A stretch of 64,000 bases of DNA from Escallonia rubra (GCA_033065855.1 JAVXUO010002268.1:1-64000); one strand, 5' to 3'. Positions 43,691-56,086 are shown, counted from the stretch's first letter. Numbers and translations: made by a program. Notes: generated by a model not told the origin, from the sequence alone.

Positions 43691-44650
43691 TCAAGTAATG
43701 ACTTTTGGTACCCAAATTTTCTTGAGTCCTTGGGTGTTAGTCTTGCATTTGTATTCTTGACCTTTCACAACCCACATTTTCTTTCTACCTCTAACATAAA
43801 CAATTCTACAAGGACAATAATTATTCATATGCCCTTTCTTGTTGCACCAACCGCAATGTGTAAATGGTGTGCAATAATTTTTTAGTTGTTTTGTATGAAT
43901 TTTCAACCTAACTTGTTGTTGCAAAATTTTAGGAGGAATGACCATGGGATCTAATCCAATACCACCTTTGTTTAGGCCAATTCTTTGGCGTCCAAGTATG
44001 ATATCCAAATTATTTTAACCATCAACAATTTTTTCAAGACATTTTTTCAAATCACAAATCTCAACTTTTAAAACTTCATTTTGTTTTTCTAGAGAAAAAG
44101 TTTTGCAAGAGATTTGTTTTGAGCTAGAAGTGTTAACAATTAATTCAACCAAGTCATTATTCACATGTTTCACATATAAATGGTTGGAAATGCATCCATT
44201 CTTGGCTTGCAACTCATTATTTTGCATTCTCAACTTTTATATTTGCTTATTAGCTTCAAGGAATTTCTTAGACAAAATAATGTTTTTCTTGAAATTTTTC
44301 TTGGATTCCTCATATAAGCTATCATAAGCATCTTCAAAGTTTTCACCATCACTATCACTATCGGAAGAAGAACTTACCTCATCATTTTCCATGAAACACA
44401 CATTTGCTTGATCAATCTTCTCATTGTTTTCGTCACTTGAATCAAAGTCACTCCATGTTGGAGTATGTTCGGCATTCATTGCTTTTTCTTTCTGTTTGTT
44501 CTCTTTCTTTGAGAGTTGTCTCCTTTTAACTCTTTCCCATACATCTCTTCTTTTCTTCTTTTCCTTTTTGTATATGGGACAATCCATCTTCATGTGTCCC
44601 GGCTTGTGGCATTTGTAGCAAAGCTTCTCTTCATTGTTAGTATTTTGTTA
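43691..44650 (-). pseudogene. Copia gag C-terminal part with two zinc knuckles
   Basis: A CCHC knuckle (CYKCHKPGHMKMDC, near 44590-44630) precedes a Lys-rich then acidic Ser/Asp stretch and a coiled-coil-like segment. A second Cys/His knuckle follows (CGWCNKKGHMNNYC, near 43810-43860). In-frame stops near 44650, 44235 and 44013 split it into short ORFs. Confidence 0.75.
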
Positions 44651-44669
44651 CCTTCTCCCACCATATCTT

Positions 44670-45452
44670 CTAAACCTTATGATTTTTTTTGAAGTTCTTT
44701 GTAACCATTACAACATCTTCATCATCATCACTCGACTCAAGGTTTGAAGATGAAGCTTTAAGAGTAATTGATGTAGGCTTCTTCTTGACGTCTTCTTGAT
44801 CAAAGGTCTTGAGTTGCATTTCGTACGTCATAAGTGAGCACATCAATTCATCAAGAGGAAAGATATTAAGATTCTTCGATTCTTGGATGGCGGTGATCTT
44901 TGCATCCCAAGCTCTTGGTAAGGACCTAATCACCTTTCTTACAAGATCAGTATTAGTGAATTCCTTGTCCAATTGCTTCAAAGGGTTTACAATGTTAGTG
45001 AAACGAGTATTCATATGCGTAACGGATTCATTTGGAAGCATATGGAATAACTCATAATCTCTAAACAATAAGTTCATCTTGAAATCTCTAAGAAGTGAAG
45101 TTTCTTCATGCGTAACTTGTAGAGTATCCCAAATACTCTTAGCGAAATTACACATAATGACTCTATTGAGTTCATTAGTGTCTAAAGCACAAACAAGACA
45201 ATTTTTCGCTCTAGCATTCATACAAATCATCTTCTTATCATGATCACTATACTCCGATTTGGATATAGGCTCCTCAACCTTGTCAACCACCTTTATCGGA
45301 ATGAATGAGCCATTTTCAACAATATCTGACATCTCATAGTCTTGAGACTCTAAGTAGATTTTCATCTTAACTTTCCACACTCTATAATTGGTCCCATTAA
45401 ACAATGGAGGCCTAGTGGTCGAACTACCTTCCATTCCCCCAACGCAAGCCAT
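44670..45452 (-). CDS. Copia gag N-terminal ORF (UBN2-type)
   Basis: A 260-codon open frame begins MACVGGMEGSSTTRPPLFNG, followed by NYRVWKVKMKIYLES (DUF4219-like) and a UBN2-type gag domain (AKSIWDTLQVTHEETSLLRD, FKMNLLFRDYELF, VRKVIRSLPRAWDAKITAI). It ends with an acidic SSDDDEDVV stretch, just before the zinc-knuckle segment in the next frame. The ATG lies about 45 bases after the PBS, the normal position. It is the longest uninterrupted copia ORF here but is truncated relative to a full gag. Confidence 0.85.
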   Translation of the reverse strand: MACVGGMEGSSTTRPPLFNGTNYRVWKVKMKIYLESQDYEMSDIVENGSFIPIKVVDKVEEPISKSEYSDHDKKMICMNARAKNCLVCALDTNELNRVIMCNFAKSIWDTLQVTHEETSLLRDFKMNLLFRDYELFHMLPNESVTHMNTRFTNIVNPLKQLDKEFTNTDLVRKVIRSLPRAWDAKITAIQESKNLNIFPLDELMCSLMTYEMQLKTFDQEDVKKKPTSITLKASSSNLESSDDDEDVVMVTKNFKKNHKV

Positions 45453-45497
45453 GATCGATTAGCTCTCTTGGCGTTACCTAAAATATCAAGAGCCGAG

Positions 45498-45509
45498 GCT
45501 CTGATACCA
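45498..45509 (-). other. Primer binding site (tRNA-Met type)
   Basis: TGGTATCAGAGC on the minus strand, two to three bases after the LTR end. This is the usual initiator-tRNA-Met PBS of plant copia elements. Confidence 0.85.
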
Positions 45510-45511
45510 CT

Positions 45512-46819
45512 TGAAACCAAAAACATAACCCTAGAGGGGGGGTGAATAGGGTTTTAAGACTACTTAAAAAAATTAACAAGTAATTACTACAAACTTAGAG
45601 AAGCTATGAATAACACTTGAAAAGCTACAAACAACAAACCTTAAACACAATATCTCAAATAAGCAAACTAACCAATCTTAACAAATATAAAACGACAATG
45701 TAAAGAGAGAAGGGTTTAGAGATACTTGACAAGGAGATTTAAATGGTTCGGCTTGAAACACCCTCAAGCCTACGTCCACTCCTTTAAGGAAGTCCCTTGA
45801 AAGGCCCTAGAATCCACTAGTATGATCTTTCTTACGGGTCAAGAACGAACCACTTACAATCCCTTGATGCTATACCCACATCAAGAACAAGCTTTGACAA
45901 TCCCAAAGCTCCAAAGCTTGACAACCTCAAGCTTTGATACAAGAAACTTTAGATGAAGAAATGTGTACAAGATTTCGCTCTCAAGAAGTAGATGAGTTCA
46001 AGTTTAAGCTCTAGAATAAGAGAGATGAGTGTATGATGACTTATGAAAGCGTATATCTTTCAAATGTAAGCTCACAATAAATGCTCACTTGAAATGGATA
46101 AGAAAATAATGAAAACCAAGAGAGATTGAACAATTGCTTTGATCTTTGAGAATATGAAAGATAAGAGAGATTTGAATACAATTGATGAATCAAAACCATG
46201 CCCAAGATGAGTATTTATACGTGTGGGAATAAATATGACCGTTTGGAGTTAGGTGGAGCATTAAATGTGCCAAATGGTAAATGCAGTCGACTGTATTCCC
46301 AAAGTAGCCGTTGGAAATTCAAAATTTCTAACTTGCAGTCGACTGCATTGAAATGCAGTCGACTGTAATAGGCTACTGAAAGTATTGCAATCGACTGCAT
46401 TAGAATGCAGTCGACTGTAATACCTCACTACCCAACTTGCAATCGACTGTATTTCAATGCAGTCGACTGCATTCCTGAAAATGCAGTCCCCTTGTTTTTA
46501 AAGAATGAAAAACTTTTATGCATGTAAGGGAAACCTATGGGCAAGTTCTAGGTTTACAGTCATCGATACGATCAACTCTCTATGTCTAGTTACAAAGAAG
46601 GAAATAAAAGCATTGTAAAACTTAATCGACGAATTCCTTCTTTGATGCGTTCCGTTGAGAGTCTTTGAACGATTTGCTTGTCTAATAGTCCGTTTGCATG
46701 AGTATGAGATTGTACCTATTGCTTCATCAACTCAATGCATGTTAAGACAACATAATCATTAATGTTAGTTATCATCAAAATCAAATATAATCCTAGGTTA
46801 AATAACCCTAGGGTTAACA
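45512..46819 (-). repeat. Full LTR of the copia element (5' half)
   Basis: 1,308 bp, with TGTTAACCC at its 5' end (46819) and TTTCA at its 3' end. It contains the TATAAATA box (46212-46219) and several CAGTCGACTG palindromes, some decayed to CAATCGACTG or ACTGTA variants. It is followed by GTTAC on the right. Confidence 0.85.
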
Positions 46820-47677
46820 GTTACAATGAAAGTTGTCACAATAACATGCAAAGTTGTCACTGATTGCTATATTGACGAGAATTTTTTGTCACAATAATTA
46901 TCACTATAGGCCCGTCACTAAAAATTATAAGTGACAATATTAAAAAAGTTGTCACAAAATTTTAAAATTGTGTGACAACGTCAAAGTTCACTGATTCATC
47001 ACATTTAGTGATAACTTTTTTGTCACTAAATGTTCTCAAATGTTGTAACTAGAACCCCATGTTATCACTAAAGAACCCTCCCAATTGACTTGGGTTGAGA
47101 TCTTGCGACAAGAGGCCTTGTCACTAAATCTATCTAGTGACGACAGCAATGGTGTCACAATTTCAAATCTGTGACAATTTTAGTGTTGTCAAAATTTTAA
47201 ATATGTGACAATTTCATTGTTGTCACAATTGCCATTTGTGTCAATTATTTATGTTGTCACTGAAACATTCATCGACAACTTCTTGTTGTTACCGTTTTGA
47301 TTTTTTCCTATTGTCACTATACACATTAGTGATGAACTTATATTGATGTAGTGACAACCACAATCTTTGTTTTTTTTAAGGTAATGGTGACAATTGTAAG
47401 TTGCCACAAGTTTGTCAAATCTTATTCCCTGTGCATGTTAATCTTCTACGAAATAACGAGAATAAACTTTTAATGTAAGAGAATTGAAATCAAAACCATC
47501 TATTAAAAAGACATCATCCATTACAGGAATCTTTTTAACGTCAATAAAACTAAAAGGGTTCCATTTACAAAATCTTATTCTAGAATAAGCGTGTCACTGT
47601 ATCTTCATCTTCAATACCTCATACTTAATCCCAACCATAGTTTTGCACTGCATGAAAAACAATAACATGGATCATCA
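46820..47677. repeat. GTGACAA/TTGTCAC-rich region, CACTA subterminal-like
   Basis: At least fifteen copies of TTGTCAC, GTGACAA or TCACTAAA words occur in both orientations up to about 47400, ending near TTGATGTAGTG (47343-47353). Dense inverted short motifs of this type form the transposase-binding subterminal zones of CACTA elements. CACTACAAAATAGG also occurs at 47678. No clean pair of ends with a 3-bp duplication could be set. Confidence 0.55.
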
Positions 47678-47999
47678 CACTACAAAATAGGACAATTATA
47701 ACCATACTAGTGAGAAGCTTGTGTAGCGAATATCGACTTAAACATAGCAAATCCACCATACAAACCCAGATATATCACGACATATTTTCATTTACCCAAA
47801 AGATTATCAAATTCACTGATCAAGTTAACCAAAGTCAATAGTCCTCAAAGGTGATCTAATCTAATGAGACAATATGGCAAATACAGTACTAATGCAAGGC
47901 AGGGACTAATGAAACCGATTAGAAACATGTTCAAAAGTCAGAAGGAGAAGAGATGATTTAATCTAATGAGACATTAGAAGCATTGTCCAGTAGGTTGTA

Positions 48000-48890
48000 G
48001 CAACTCACCGTCAAGAGGAAGAGTTGCTGCTACCATTTTGCATTTTTGCCAACAAAGAGTGGAGCAGCTGAATCGTCTCCCTTTGTGAAGCCCTTAATTC
48101 TTGCACTTCTGTAGCTAACTCATTTGATCATTGTTCGGTTTGCTCTGCCCTTTTCTTTGTCTCTTCCAACTCCATTTCTATTTGACGCTTGGATGAGGAC
48201 AAGCTAGACTGCTGATTAGCCCCACATCGACGTAAATAACTTGATTTGGGGCCAAGAACCTTTTCAACAATTGTTTCCTCATTCACTGGTTCTGCATCCT
48301 CTGCTTGAGACTATGCCAACTCTTGTTTCATCTCTTCCTGCAATTACATCCAAGGAAGAAAAACAAAATTCATGTAAATTCGAAAGATGTAAAAAGGAGC
48401 TTATAATCAACTGATGCGTTACATGTTCCTTTTTGGCTTCTTCAGTAACCCACGTTCTCTTTTTCTCATTATATTTTGTTAACTTAAAGAACTCTACCAG
48501 GGTAGGGGTACGTCCAGTATTAGTTGCCTACAAAATGAAAGAGAGTCCGTAATTAGTAATTAGTTAGCATTTCATGTTACAAGAAAGGAAGAGTAACAAT
48601 ACAAGTACCTCCTCTTGAATTTTTCGATTATAAGACTTAGTTCCTGTAGTATGAAGTGACTTTTGATTTTGTCGATTTTTCTTATTGCGATCACTTATTT
48701 TCTAAATTAAAAGACAATATACAGGATAAGAAAAATGTATAATCAGCATTAAAAGAAATTATCAACTTTTAATTAACACAAATACCTTGAATTAAGGTGA
48801 GGCAAAGTAATGGCAAAGGTGCGCCATTGATCATCTAGCATGCCTTCAGGAGGATTTTGGAGTGCCACCTCTGATGATGGAAAGCGCATA
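48000..48890 (-). pseudogene. CACTA Transposase_24 (TNPA-like) remnant, minus strand
   Basis: Exon-like pieces read in order on the minus strand: PPEGMLDDQWRTFAITLPHL (about 48885-48790), RNKKNRQNQKSLHTTGTKSY (about 48700-48610), PTLVEFFKLTKYNEKKRTWV (about 48520-48430) and ETIVEKVLGPKSSYLRRCG with a coiled-coil tail MELEETKKRAEQTE (about 48290-48130). Short introns with splice-like borders lie between them. This order is that of plant Transposase_24/Ptta-type proteins of CACTA elements. Stops in the last piece mark decay. It belongs to a different copy from the plus-strand gene at 54180-55990. Confidence 0.65.
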
Positions 48891-49483
48891 AAGTGGTTGT
48901 ACAATCTATGACAACTACATCGATATTGCCTCTGCATTTGTGATTCTAAACTTTCTTGAAGTCCTGACTATCATCAACCTCAAATGGTCTTTCTTACTTC
49001 GTATTCCCCTAAATACTGCTTTGCTTTCTTTCTGTGAAAGGCTATAATGTAAGGCGCCTGATTCTGTCCTGTGGCAAAAGAAAAAAAAAGAAACTGCTAT
49101 TTTTTCCATAGTTCCATTGCTAGATTGAGAAAGAAAGTAGGTAGAATACATCCAGGCACAATTATACCTTGTGATTTGCTAGTTTATGGAAAATGTTAGA
49201 ACACTAGCTATAGGTTTTTGTTTATGTCCTGATAGTTAAACGGTTTAGGAGCAGCAATATGGCATGGGTACTTATTCGTCGTCCTTATCTTCGAATGTTT
49301 ATTTTGTCATTGGAGTTTGAATGTTCTCTTTTGAATCAATAATACTTGAAGTGTGGTGCTTTAAGGTATCATGTGAACACATTTCGAGCATGTTCCAATG
49401 TCAAATGTTTTCAATGGCGACTGCGCAATATGAATTCTAGAGCATTCATTGTTTTTCCTTCTAAGTTTTGATAGGAAATGTAA

Positions 49484-49740
49484 TACGCCCTAATTAACAC
49501 TAATTACCTCTACTTAGTCCTAAGTAACCCTAACGAACTCCTGATTAACCCTAGTTAACCCTAATTAACCCCTAACACATCTTGAAGTAACCCTAATTAA
49601 ACCTAATTACATACTAATGACTGGAAGTAGCCCTAATTACCCTATTTAAACCTACTAACCCTAAGTACCCTACTTAACCCTAGTACATCCCTAATTTATC
49701 CTAATAAGCCCTTGTACATCCCTAATTAATCCATATTGCA
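49484..49740 (+). repeat. Degenerate CCCTAA/CCCTAATTAA telomere-like array
   Basis: About twenty variants of CCCTAATTAA, CCCTAGTTAACC, CCCTAAGTA and CCCTAA follow each other irregularly. The core matches the plant telomere repeat CCCTAAA less one A, with T-rich additions. This looks like an interstitial telomere-like or simple satellite tract. Confidence 0.65.
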
Positions 49741-49861
49741 CTTAGATGGTTCAATTACTCGTTGTTATTAAACTCTGTATTAGGAATATTCGTTGTTATT
49801 TTGCGAAATCCATTGACAACGAGTTGGTTCAACTCGTTGCCAACGAATTCTAATTATAGTG

Positions 49862-49935
49862 AAATTGGTAACATATGCAACGATCTTTATGAAATTTTGA
49901 TATTTCGGAAAGATTCTTGCATATGTTACCAATTT
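49862..49935. repeat. Hairpin-forming inverted repeat
   Basis: AAATTGGTAACATATGCAA (49863-49881) is perfectly inverted at 49917-49935. A second short stem (ATCTTT/AAAGAT) lies inside, giving a foldback of about 73 bases. A separate perfect 12-bp inverted repeat, CTCATTACAAAG/CTTTGTAATGAG, lies just after at about 49982-50010. Confidence 0.8.
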
Positions 49936-50379
49936 TTGAACGCATGCATGCATAAAAACCCTTAGTTCCCGTTCAAAGGTACTCATTACAAAGTAATGCT
50001 TTGTAATGAGCTTTGGATGTCCAATTTGGACAATTTAGAAAAGCTAAGTGTTTATAAAACAGTGTATCAACTCATGCTTTGTGTTCTATGTCGTGGATAT
50101 TTGGTACACGTTCTCTTGTGTTTTTCTGGGTGCATACAGATCTGGTTTTCTAACATCCGTTAAACCTTACAAGGCAAGATTAGATGAATGTTAGAACACC
50201 TAATCGATGTCGTGTAGTTGGAGAAATACGGGGAGGTGCTGCCGAATTTTTCGCAGACATAGGACTAAGTATGAGTTGGTAACTGTTTTATAAACATGTG
50301 ATTTTCTGAATAAGATAGGACCGCTACCTATTAGAGAACGGAGGGGATATATACAGACATGTTGTCACATGCATGCATT

Positions 50380-53300
50380 CATATTTACATCGACCCTGCC
50401 TAATTATTGGTCATAATTTAAGGTGGTATATAATACGTAATCTCAGTCATCATGTCAGTCGATTGAAGTTGAATGAAAAAGAAGAATGCTGATAATTTTG
50501 AGGATCGCGTTGATGAATTTTCTCATCTTCACTTACGCGCATCCTGCACATGTTGATTTTGATAAGATAAGGTGTCCATGCGGTAAATATGAGTTGTTGC
50601 ATTTGAGAAAAAGAATTGAAGTAAAATGGAATTTTCGTAGGTACGATTTTGTGGGTGGCCGGATATACAAGGTAGACGTAGCACGGGAAAATGATAGTAT
50701 TGTCATCCAACCCAGCTAGTCAAGCTGAAGTTAGGGAGGAGGCACGGTATGATTACCGAGATATGATTATGGATGCTGGGCATGCTAATGTTGACTGGGG
50801 TGACGACCGCGGCGACGACAGTCCCTAACAGCCAAACGAGGGGGCTCATCAGTTTTATGATTTGTTGATAGATGCAGAAGAGCCATTGTGGGATGGAGCT
50901 TGGAAACACACACGGTTAGCTACAGTTAATAGGTTATTACAGTTAAAATCGGACCACGGGCTGAGTGAAAAGATTTAACGAGTTTGTTACTTTAATCAAA
51001 GAAATTTTGCCTGAGAGTGAAAAGCTACCCCCGTGGTACTATGACGCGAAGAAGGTGATGAGGAAACTTGGATTGAGCTATGAGCGGATAGATGCGTTCA
51101 ATAACGATTGGGTATTGTCCTAGAAAGAGAATAAGGACTTGATATGGTATCCAATATGTGATCATTCGAGGTACGAACCGGACAAAGGGAAGAAGAAAAA
51201 CATTGCAAGGAAGGTATTGCGATATTTTTCGGTTACACCAAGGCTTCAGAGAATGTATTACTCCTCTAATATGACTAAACATATGAGGGCTCACTGTGAG
51301 ACTTGTAGCAACGATGCCGATGTGCTGACACACCCAGCTGTAGAGAGGCGTGGAAAGAGTTTGACCGCAGGCATCCAATCTTTACTTAGGAAATTCAGAA
51401 TGTTAGATTGGATTTGGCAACCGATGGGTTCAATCCTTTCGGACAGTCTAGCACGCCTTACTCCACATGGCCTATTATTCTTGTCCCGTACAACCTTCCA
51501 CCAGGCATGTGCGTGAAGAAGCCGTAAATATTTTTGTCGTTGCTTATTCCGGGGCCGAAGAGTCTCGATAAGGACATAGATGTGTATTTAAGGCCGTTGA
51601 TTGATGAGTTAAAACAACTATGGAATCATGGAGTCGAAACATATGATGCATCCCTTAAACATAACTTTCAGATGAGGGCTGCTTTAATGTGGACTATACA
51701 TGATTTTCCCACATCGGGAATGACATGTGGCTGGAGCACACATGGGAAGTTAGCATGCCCTGCTTGTATGGGCGTGAACCCCGGGCATACGTTAAAGCAC
51801 GGTGGAAAGTCCTCATGGTTTGGATGTCATCGAAATCTTTTGCCACCAGATCATCAGTTCTGTAGGCAGAAGGATAAATTCGATGGGACAATCGAGCGTG
51901 GGGTAATCACACTGGACTACCCATCTGGTGAAGAAGTGTTCTCACACCTGGAGGCACTTGATACTGACATACCATACGGCAAATGTGTGCCGAATCAGAA
52001 GATTACATGATACGAGATATAGCACAACTGGAGGAAACATTGTATTTTCTGGGAGTTAGCCTACTAGAGGACACTCGTTATCTGAAAAAACATGGATGTG
52101 ATGCACATTGAGAAGAATTTTTTCGATAATGTGTTCAACATAGTGATGAATGTCAAGGAAAAATCGAAAGATCACCTTAAAGCGAGAAGGGATCTACAAC
52201 AGTTGGGTATACGCCGTGAATTGCATCCTCGGACAATTAGCGGGAGGACGATACTTCTGAATGCATCTTACTGTCTAGACAAGAAGCAAGTGGAAAAGGT
52301 CAGTCCGTGGGTTAATAATTTGAAGCTTTCGGAGGGGTTTGAGTCCAATATATCTCGTTACTGCAATGTATTGGAATGCAAGTTTCAAGGGATGAAGAGT
52401 CACGACTACCACGTATTCATGGAGAGATTCATTCCTATTGCCTTCCGGGGACTGTTGCCAAGGGTTGTATGCGAGACTTTGACTGAATTATCTCATTTCT
52501 TTCGAGATATATGTTCTTCTACAATCCGGGTGAGTAACATGGAGGTGCTTGAGAAGAACATTGTGGTGACAATTTGCAAGCTGTAGAAAATCTTCCTACC
52601 TTCGTTCTTTGATTCAATAGAGCATTTGCCTGTTCACTTGGCCTGTGAAGCTATGATGTGTGGACCTGTGCAATATCGGTGGATGTATCCATTCGAGAGA
52701 TAATCCTTAAACTTGTTACAGTTGTTAGTTTACACTTAATGCAAAACTTGTGATGATTGATATTCCACCTAACTCTATTCACTAAACTTTTAGGTTCATG
52801 TTCCATTTGAAGAAGAAAGTCTGTAATAAAGCTTGTGTTGAGGGTTCGATTGCGGAGGCTTACGTAATGGAAGAGCTTGTAAAATTTTGTAGCCAATATT
52901 TTGGGCCTGATGTTGATACAAGGTTAAATCAACTAGACCGAAATGGCCCCTGATCCAGCAAAACTTTGGCAGGGCAATTGTCAATATTCAAGCAGTTAGG
53001 TAGTCCGTTTGGATGAACCTATACTCGATGGCTAACGGATGAAGAGTACAGTGGTGCTGCAATAATATATGCCCTTCTAAATTGTGATGAAGTTTCAGCA
53101 TTCGTTGAGTAAGTTAATGTCTTAAAAAAAATTATTGTACATAATTAAAAATGTGTGATAAGCGAGTCAACTATATTGGTTTGCGGTGAGTTCGATGTAG
53201 AATTTTTAATCACTGATCCAGCTGGACTTGAATCTCATCGGAAATCACAATTTGTACAGTGGTTGAGAAGAAGTGTAAGTCTTTAACAAAAGTATATTAT

Positions 53301-54060
53301 GTGTTATATATAGTTATGTGGTTTATTATTATACTGATTTATCCTCAATTTTTATCATCATCTACAATAGGTTTAGTCAATGGATAAACTAGTAGCCTCC
53401 CGCTTGAAATTACTAGCTCAAGGCTCTAATAAACAAGCATCATGTCATGGAGGTTATATCATCAACGTATTTAGGTTTAACGTAAAAGATGACGACCGAA
53501 CAAAACAAACCCAAAACAATGGAGTCTTGGGCAACGGCGACTGTTATGACTAGAGTTGCATGGACTTTTATGAAGAGGTATATGAGATTGTTGAGCTAGC
53601 ATATTTGGGTTTCGAAAATTGCCTAGTAATATTCAAATGTACATGGTTCGATGTCACATGCAGTTGAGGAATCCGTGTTAGCTCGCAAGGGATTGTATAT
53701 GTCAATGTCAATGTTAAGTCAAGACTTGCATCAGACGAGCCGTTTGTGTTTGCTAGTCAAGTTGCACAAGTCTTTTACGCGGAGGATGTCGCAAATCCTA
53801 AATCTCATTGGTATACAGTTATTAAGTCCAAGAAATTATTTGTGGCATATGACAGTGAGGTAGACACCTATCAAGCCGACCAAGCACATGTCTTGGTACC
53901 TGATAAGGTGAACGAGGAGGGCGATCTTCCTTTTCAACCAACACTTCATGTAGGAAAAGAAGTCGTAGATGATGACGCGGAAGACGTGGAAAGTGTTGAA
54001 GAGGATGACGAGTCTGGTGATGAAGATGATGATGATTCCCAAAATGAAAATGATTGACTT
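50380..54060 (+). pseudogene. CACTA transposase (TNP2/TNPD-like), decayed
   Basis: The N-terminal transposase-associated segment is at 50490-50710 (DKIRCPCGKYE with YDFVGGRIY). The TNP2 core is at 51139-52010 (KVLRYFSVTPRLQRMYYSS, NMTKHMRAHCETCSND, then FPTSGMTCGWSTHGKLACPA and SSWFGCHRNLLPPDHQF). MDVMHIEKNFFDNV starts the next block at 52092, followed by MERFIPIAFRGLLP, HLPVHLACEAMMCGPVQYRW (about 52622-52690) and a DUF4216-like end (FYAEDVANPKSHWYTVI, 53746-53880) with an acidic tail. All blocks are in the standard order, broken by stops, frameshifts and apparent introns. Not functional as read. Confidence 0.85.
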
Positions 54061-54179
54061 GTATTGTTGTAACATGCATTGTTACAGTACTTGATTCATA
54101 TAGTGTTGTAACATATTTTCTGCCTAATTATTATTTTTAATGTGTTAATTTCTTTGCACTTTATCTATACAAAGTCAGT

Positions 54180-55990
54180 TGTGGATAGATTACGGGCTAT
54201 TCGTGGTCGGGGTGGATGCCGAGCTGCCTCCTTTCTAGTGGGTCCCACCTCGTCATTGCCCGCTGATGACGAGGCGCGTAGTGCTCACATACAGCAGACA
54301 AGGCCTCAACCGTTGCCCCAGCCCCACATCGATTCCTCCCACACGCGCGTTGATTCTCCTTCTTCTGTGGGTTCTGCCTCAGGTATATTTGATAACGGTA
54401 TTTATTCATAATGCTAGCCTTATATTTAAATTAAATGCTACTATATTAATGTTGTTGTTTTGTAAGATCTCGACGATGCCGTGGCCCGACACGCGAGGTA
54501 CGCATCGACTTTCAGCGTAGACAGAGAGTTACTCTCACCCAGGAGGGCCAGTAAGTAAAAATAATCACATCATGCAGTATACTTATTCTTCAATTCCGAT
54601 AGTTATTACTGTTCACTTATTTAATGTATTTATTTATTTCTTTGGTAGGATCCTAGAGACTTAGGCGAAGAGAAAGATCGGGTCCTTGTGAAGGGCCAAT
54701 TCTTTGAGCCGCAGCTGTACTAGAAGGACTGGGATGTCGGGACGAGGGAGTCCTTATGGGAGGAGTGGCTGGTACGATTAACTATTTTTGTCGGTCATTA
54801 TTTGTTTAATTAGAATGTAGTTTTTAAATTAATCGTATTGATTGTGTAATTGGATGCCTTGTAGGAGGGGTTCGAGTTTGAGTCGCTTGAGCAACAGGCG
54901 TTGGGGCGACATACTTTTTTTTGCCTATATCGGCAAGAATTACCGTCGATGGCTGCACGACGCACGGGATCGGGCGAAGAAGATGCTGCTCGAGGGTGCC
55001 CCGATTGAGGAGTTGAAGAAATATCCCCCTCATTGGATATCTCCATCTGTATGGGGGAAGATGGTTGATCGGTGGAGGGTTGATCCAGCCTGGGAGGCCA
55101 AGAGTAGGACTGGGGTCGAGAACAGACATGAGAGAGAACCCACGCACACGGGGGGGTCGGTGGCTCACGACATCACCTGACACAAGAACGCGGTTGAGCA
55201 CCCGGACCTGGAGGAGGATGAGGTCATAGCTCTGACGTATAGTTAGACGCACGCGAGGAAGAAGGATAAGGATGATGCACACTGGACGAGGGACTATGTT
55301 TCAGATATTTTCCAGCGGATCGATGTAAGTTCGAGTTAATTTGTTTAATGTGTTAAATTTTTGTCTTTGTATTCAATGTTTGTTACTTTAATGCTTTCAA
55401 ATCTTTAAATCACTATTTTGTAGGCCTTGTATGAACAGCTAAGGGGGTCCGAGCAATAGTCCGGACAACCATCAGCGTCCACAAGTACGGGTACCAGTAC
55501 TGGGGGATTGAGGTAATGGCTGGATACAACGGAGGTCGTCAATAGGCCGAAATGCCGCATACGCGACCTGCCTAGCACGACTGCATGTGCCGTGATAGGA
55601 GCATCTCCACCCCCCGCTGCCCTTCCAGAGACACAGGCACCGACTGCACAACGACAGTTAGACGAGGACGAGATCCGCTGCATTGCTTCGAAGGTGTTCA
55701 GGATGATCAGGGCGCATGATCAGGTACAAACACTATATACGTTTACTAAACGCTTAAAATTACGATTGCTATCGAGATTAATGCATCCGTGATTTACATG
55801 CAGGGCACTGCTGCTGGACATGCCGAGCCGGATCCGGATCACAGTGCCCCCGTGGACGAGAACGATCAGCATGATCCAGATTCGGGACTCGGCAACCCCT
55901 GAGCCCCCTCTCGTGCCCTCCCGGCTTGTACTCCCCTCCCGCTCTCGTGCCCTTCCAGCTTGTACTCCCTTCCTCTCCCCTACTCTATTG
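54180..55990 (+). pseudogene. CACTA Transposase_24 (Ptta/En/Spm) gene, broken
   Basis: It lies downstream of the TNP2 gene, as in En/Spm elements. An N-terminal Pro/Ser-rich piece (54180-54390) is followed by short exon-like pieces. The core at 54890-55320 reads YRRWLHDARDRAKKMLLEGA, LKKYPPHWISPSVWGKMVDR, NRHEREPTHTGGSVAHDIT, then HARKKDKDDAHW after two in-frame stops (about 55178 and 55243). These are Transposase_24 signature blocks. A later piece has RQLDEDEIRCIASKVFRMI (55640-55710). The CACTA TNPA-type protein binds subterminal repeats; this copy is inactive. Confidence 0.75.
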
Positions 55991-56086
55991 TATCCGGCTC
56001 CTGTGCCCTCCTGAACTATATGTATATTTTATTTTTCATTATAGTATACATTTTTTAAAGTTATATAGTTGTATTGTGTTTGTTTT

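Larger units (their letters stand above)
42560..46819 (-). mobile_element. Sirevirus-like copia element, 5' half (minus strand)
   Basis: Reading right to left: a full LTR, tRNA-Met PBS, gag, two zinc-knuckle segments, protease, and integrase that breaks off at the FRVFxC block. The missing remainder corresponds closely to where the plus-strand 3' half begins, so the two halves make up almost one element. Confidence 0.85.

Noticed and set aside
37042..47353. A CACTA element from CACTACAAAAAAA (37042) to GATGTAGTG (47353) with the copia element nested inside
   Set aside because: Flanking triplets (AAT and ACA) do not match, and inner sequence beyond CACTAC is not shared between the ends.
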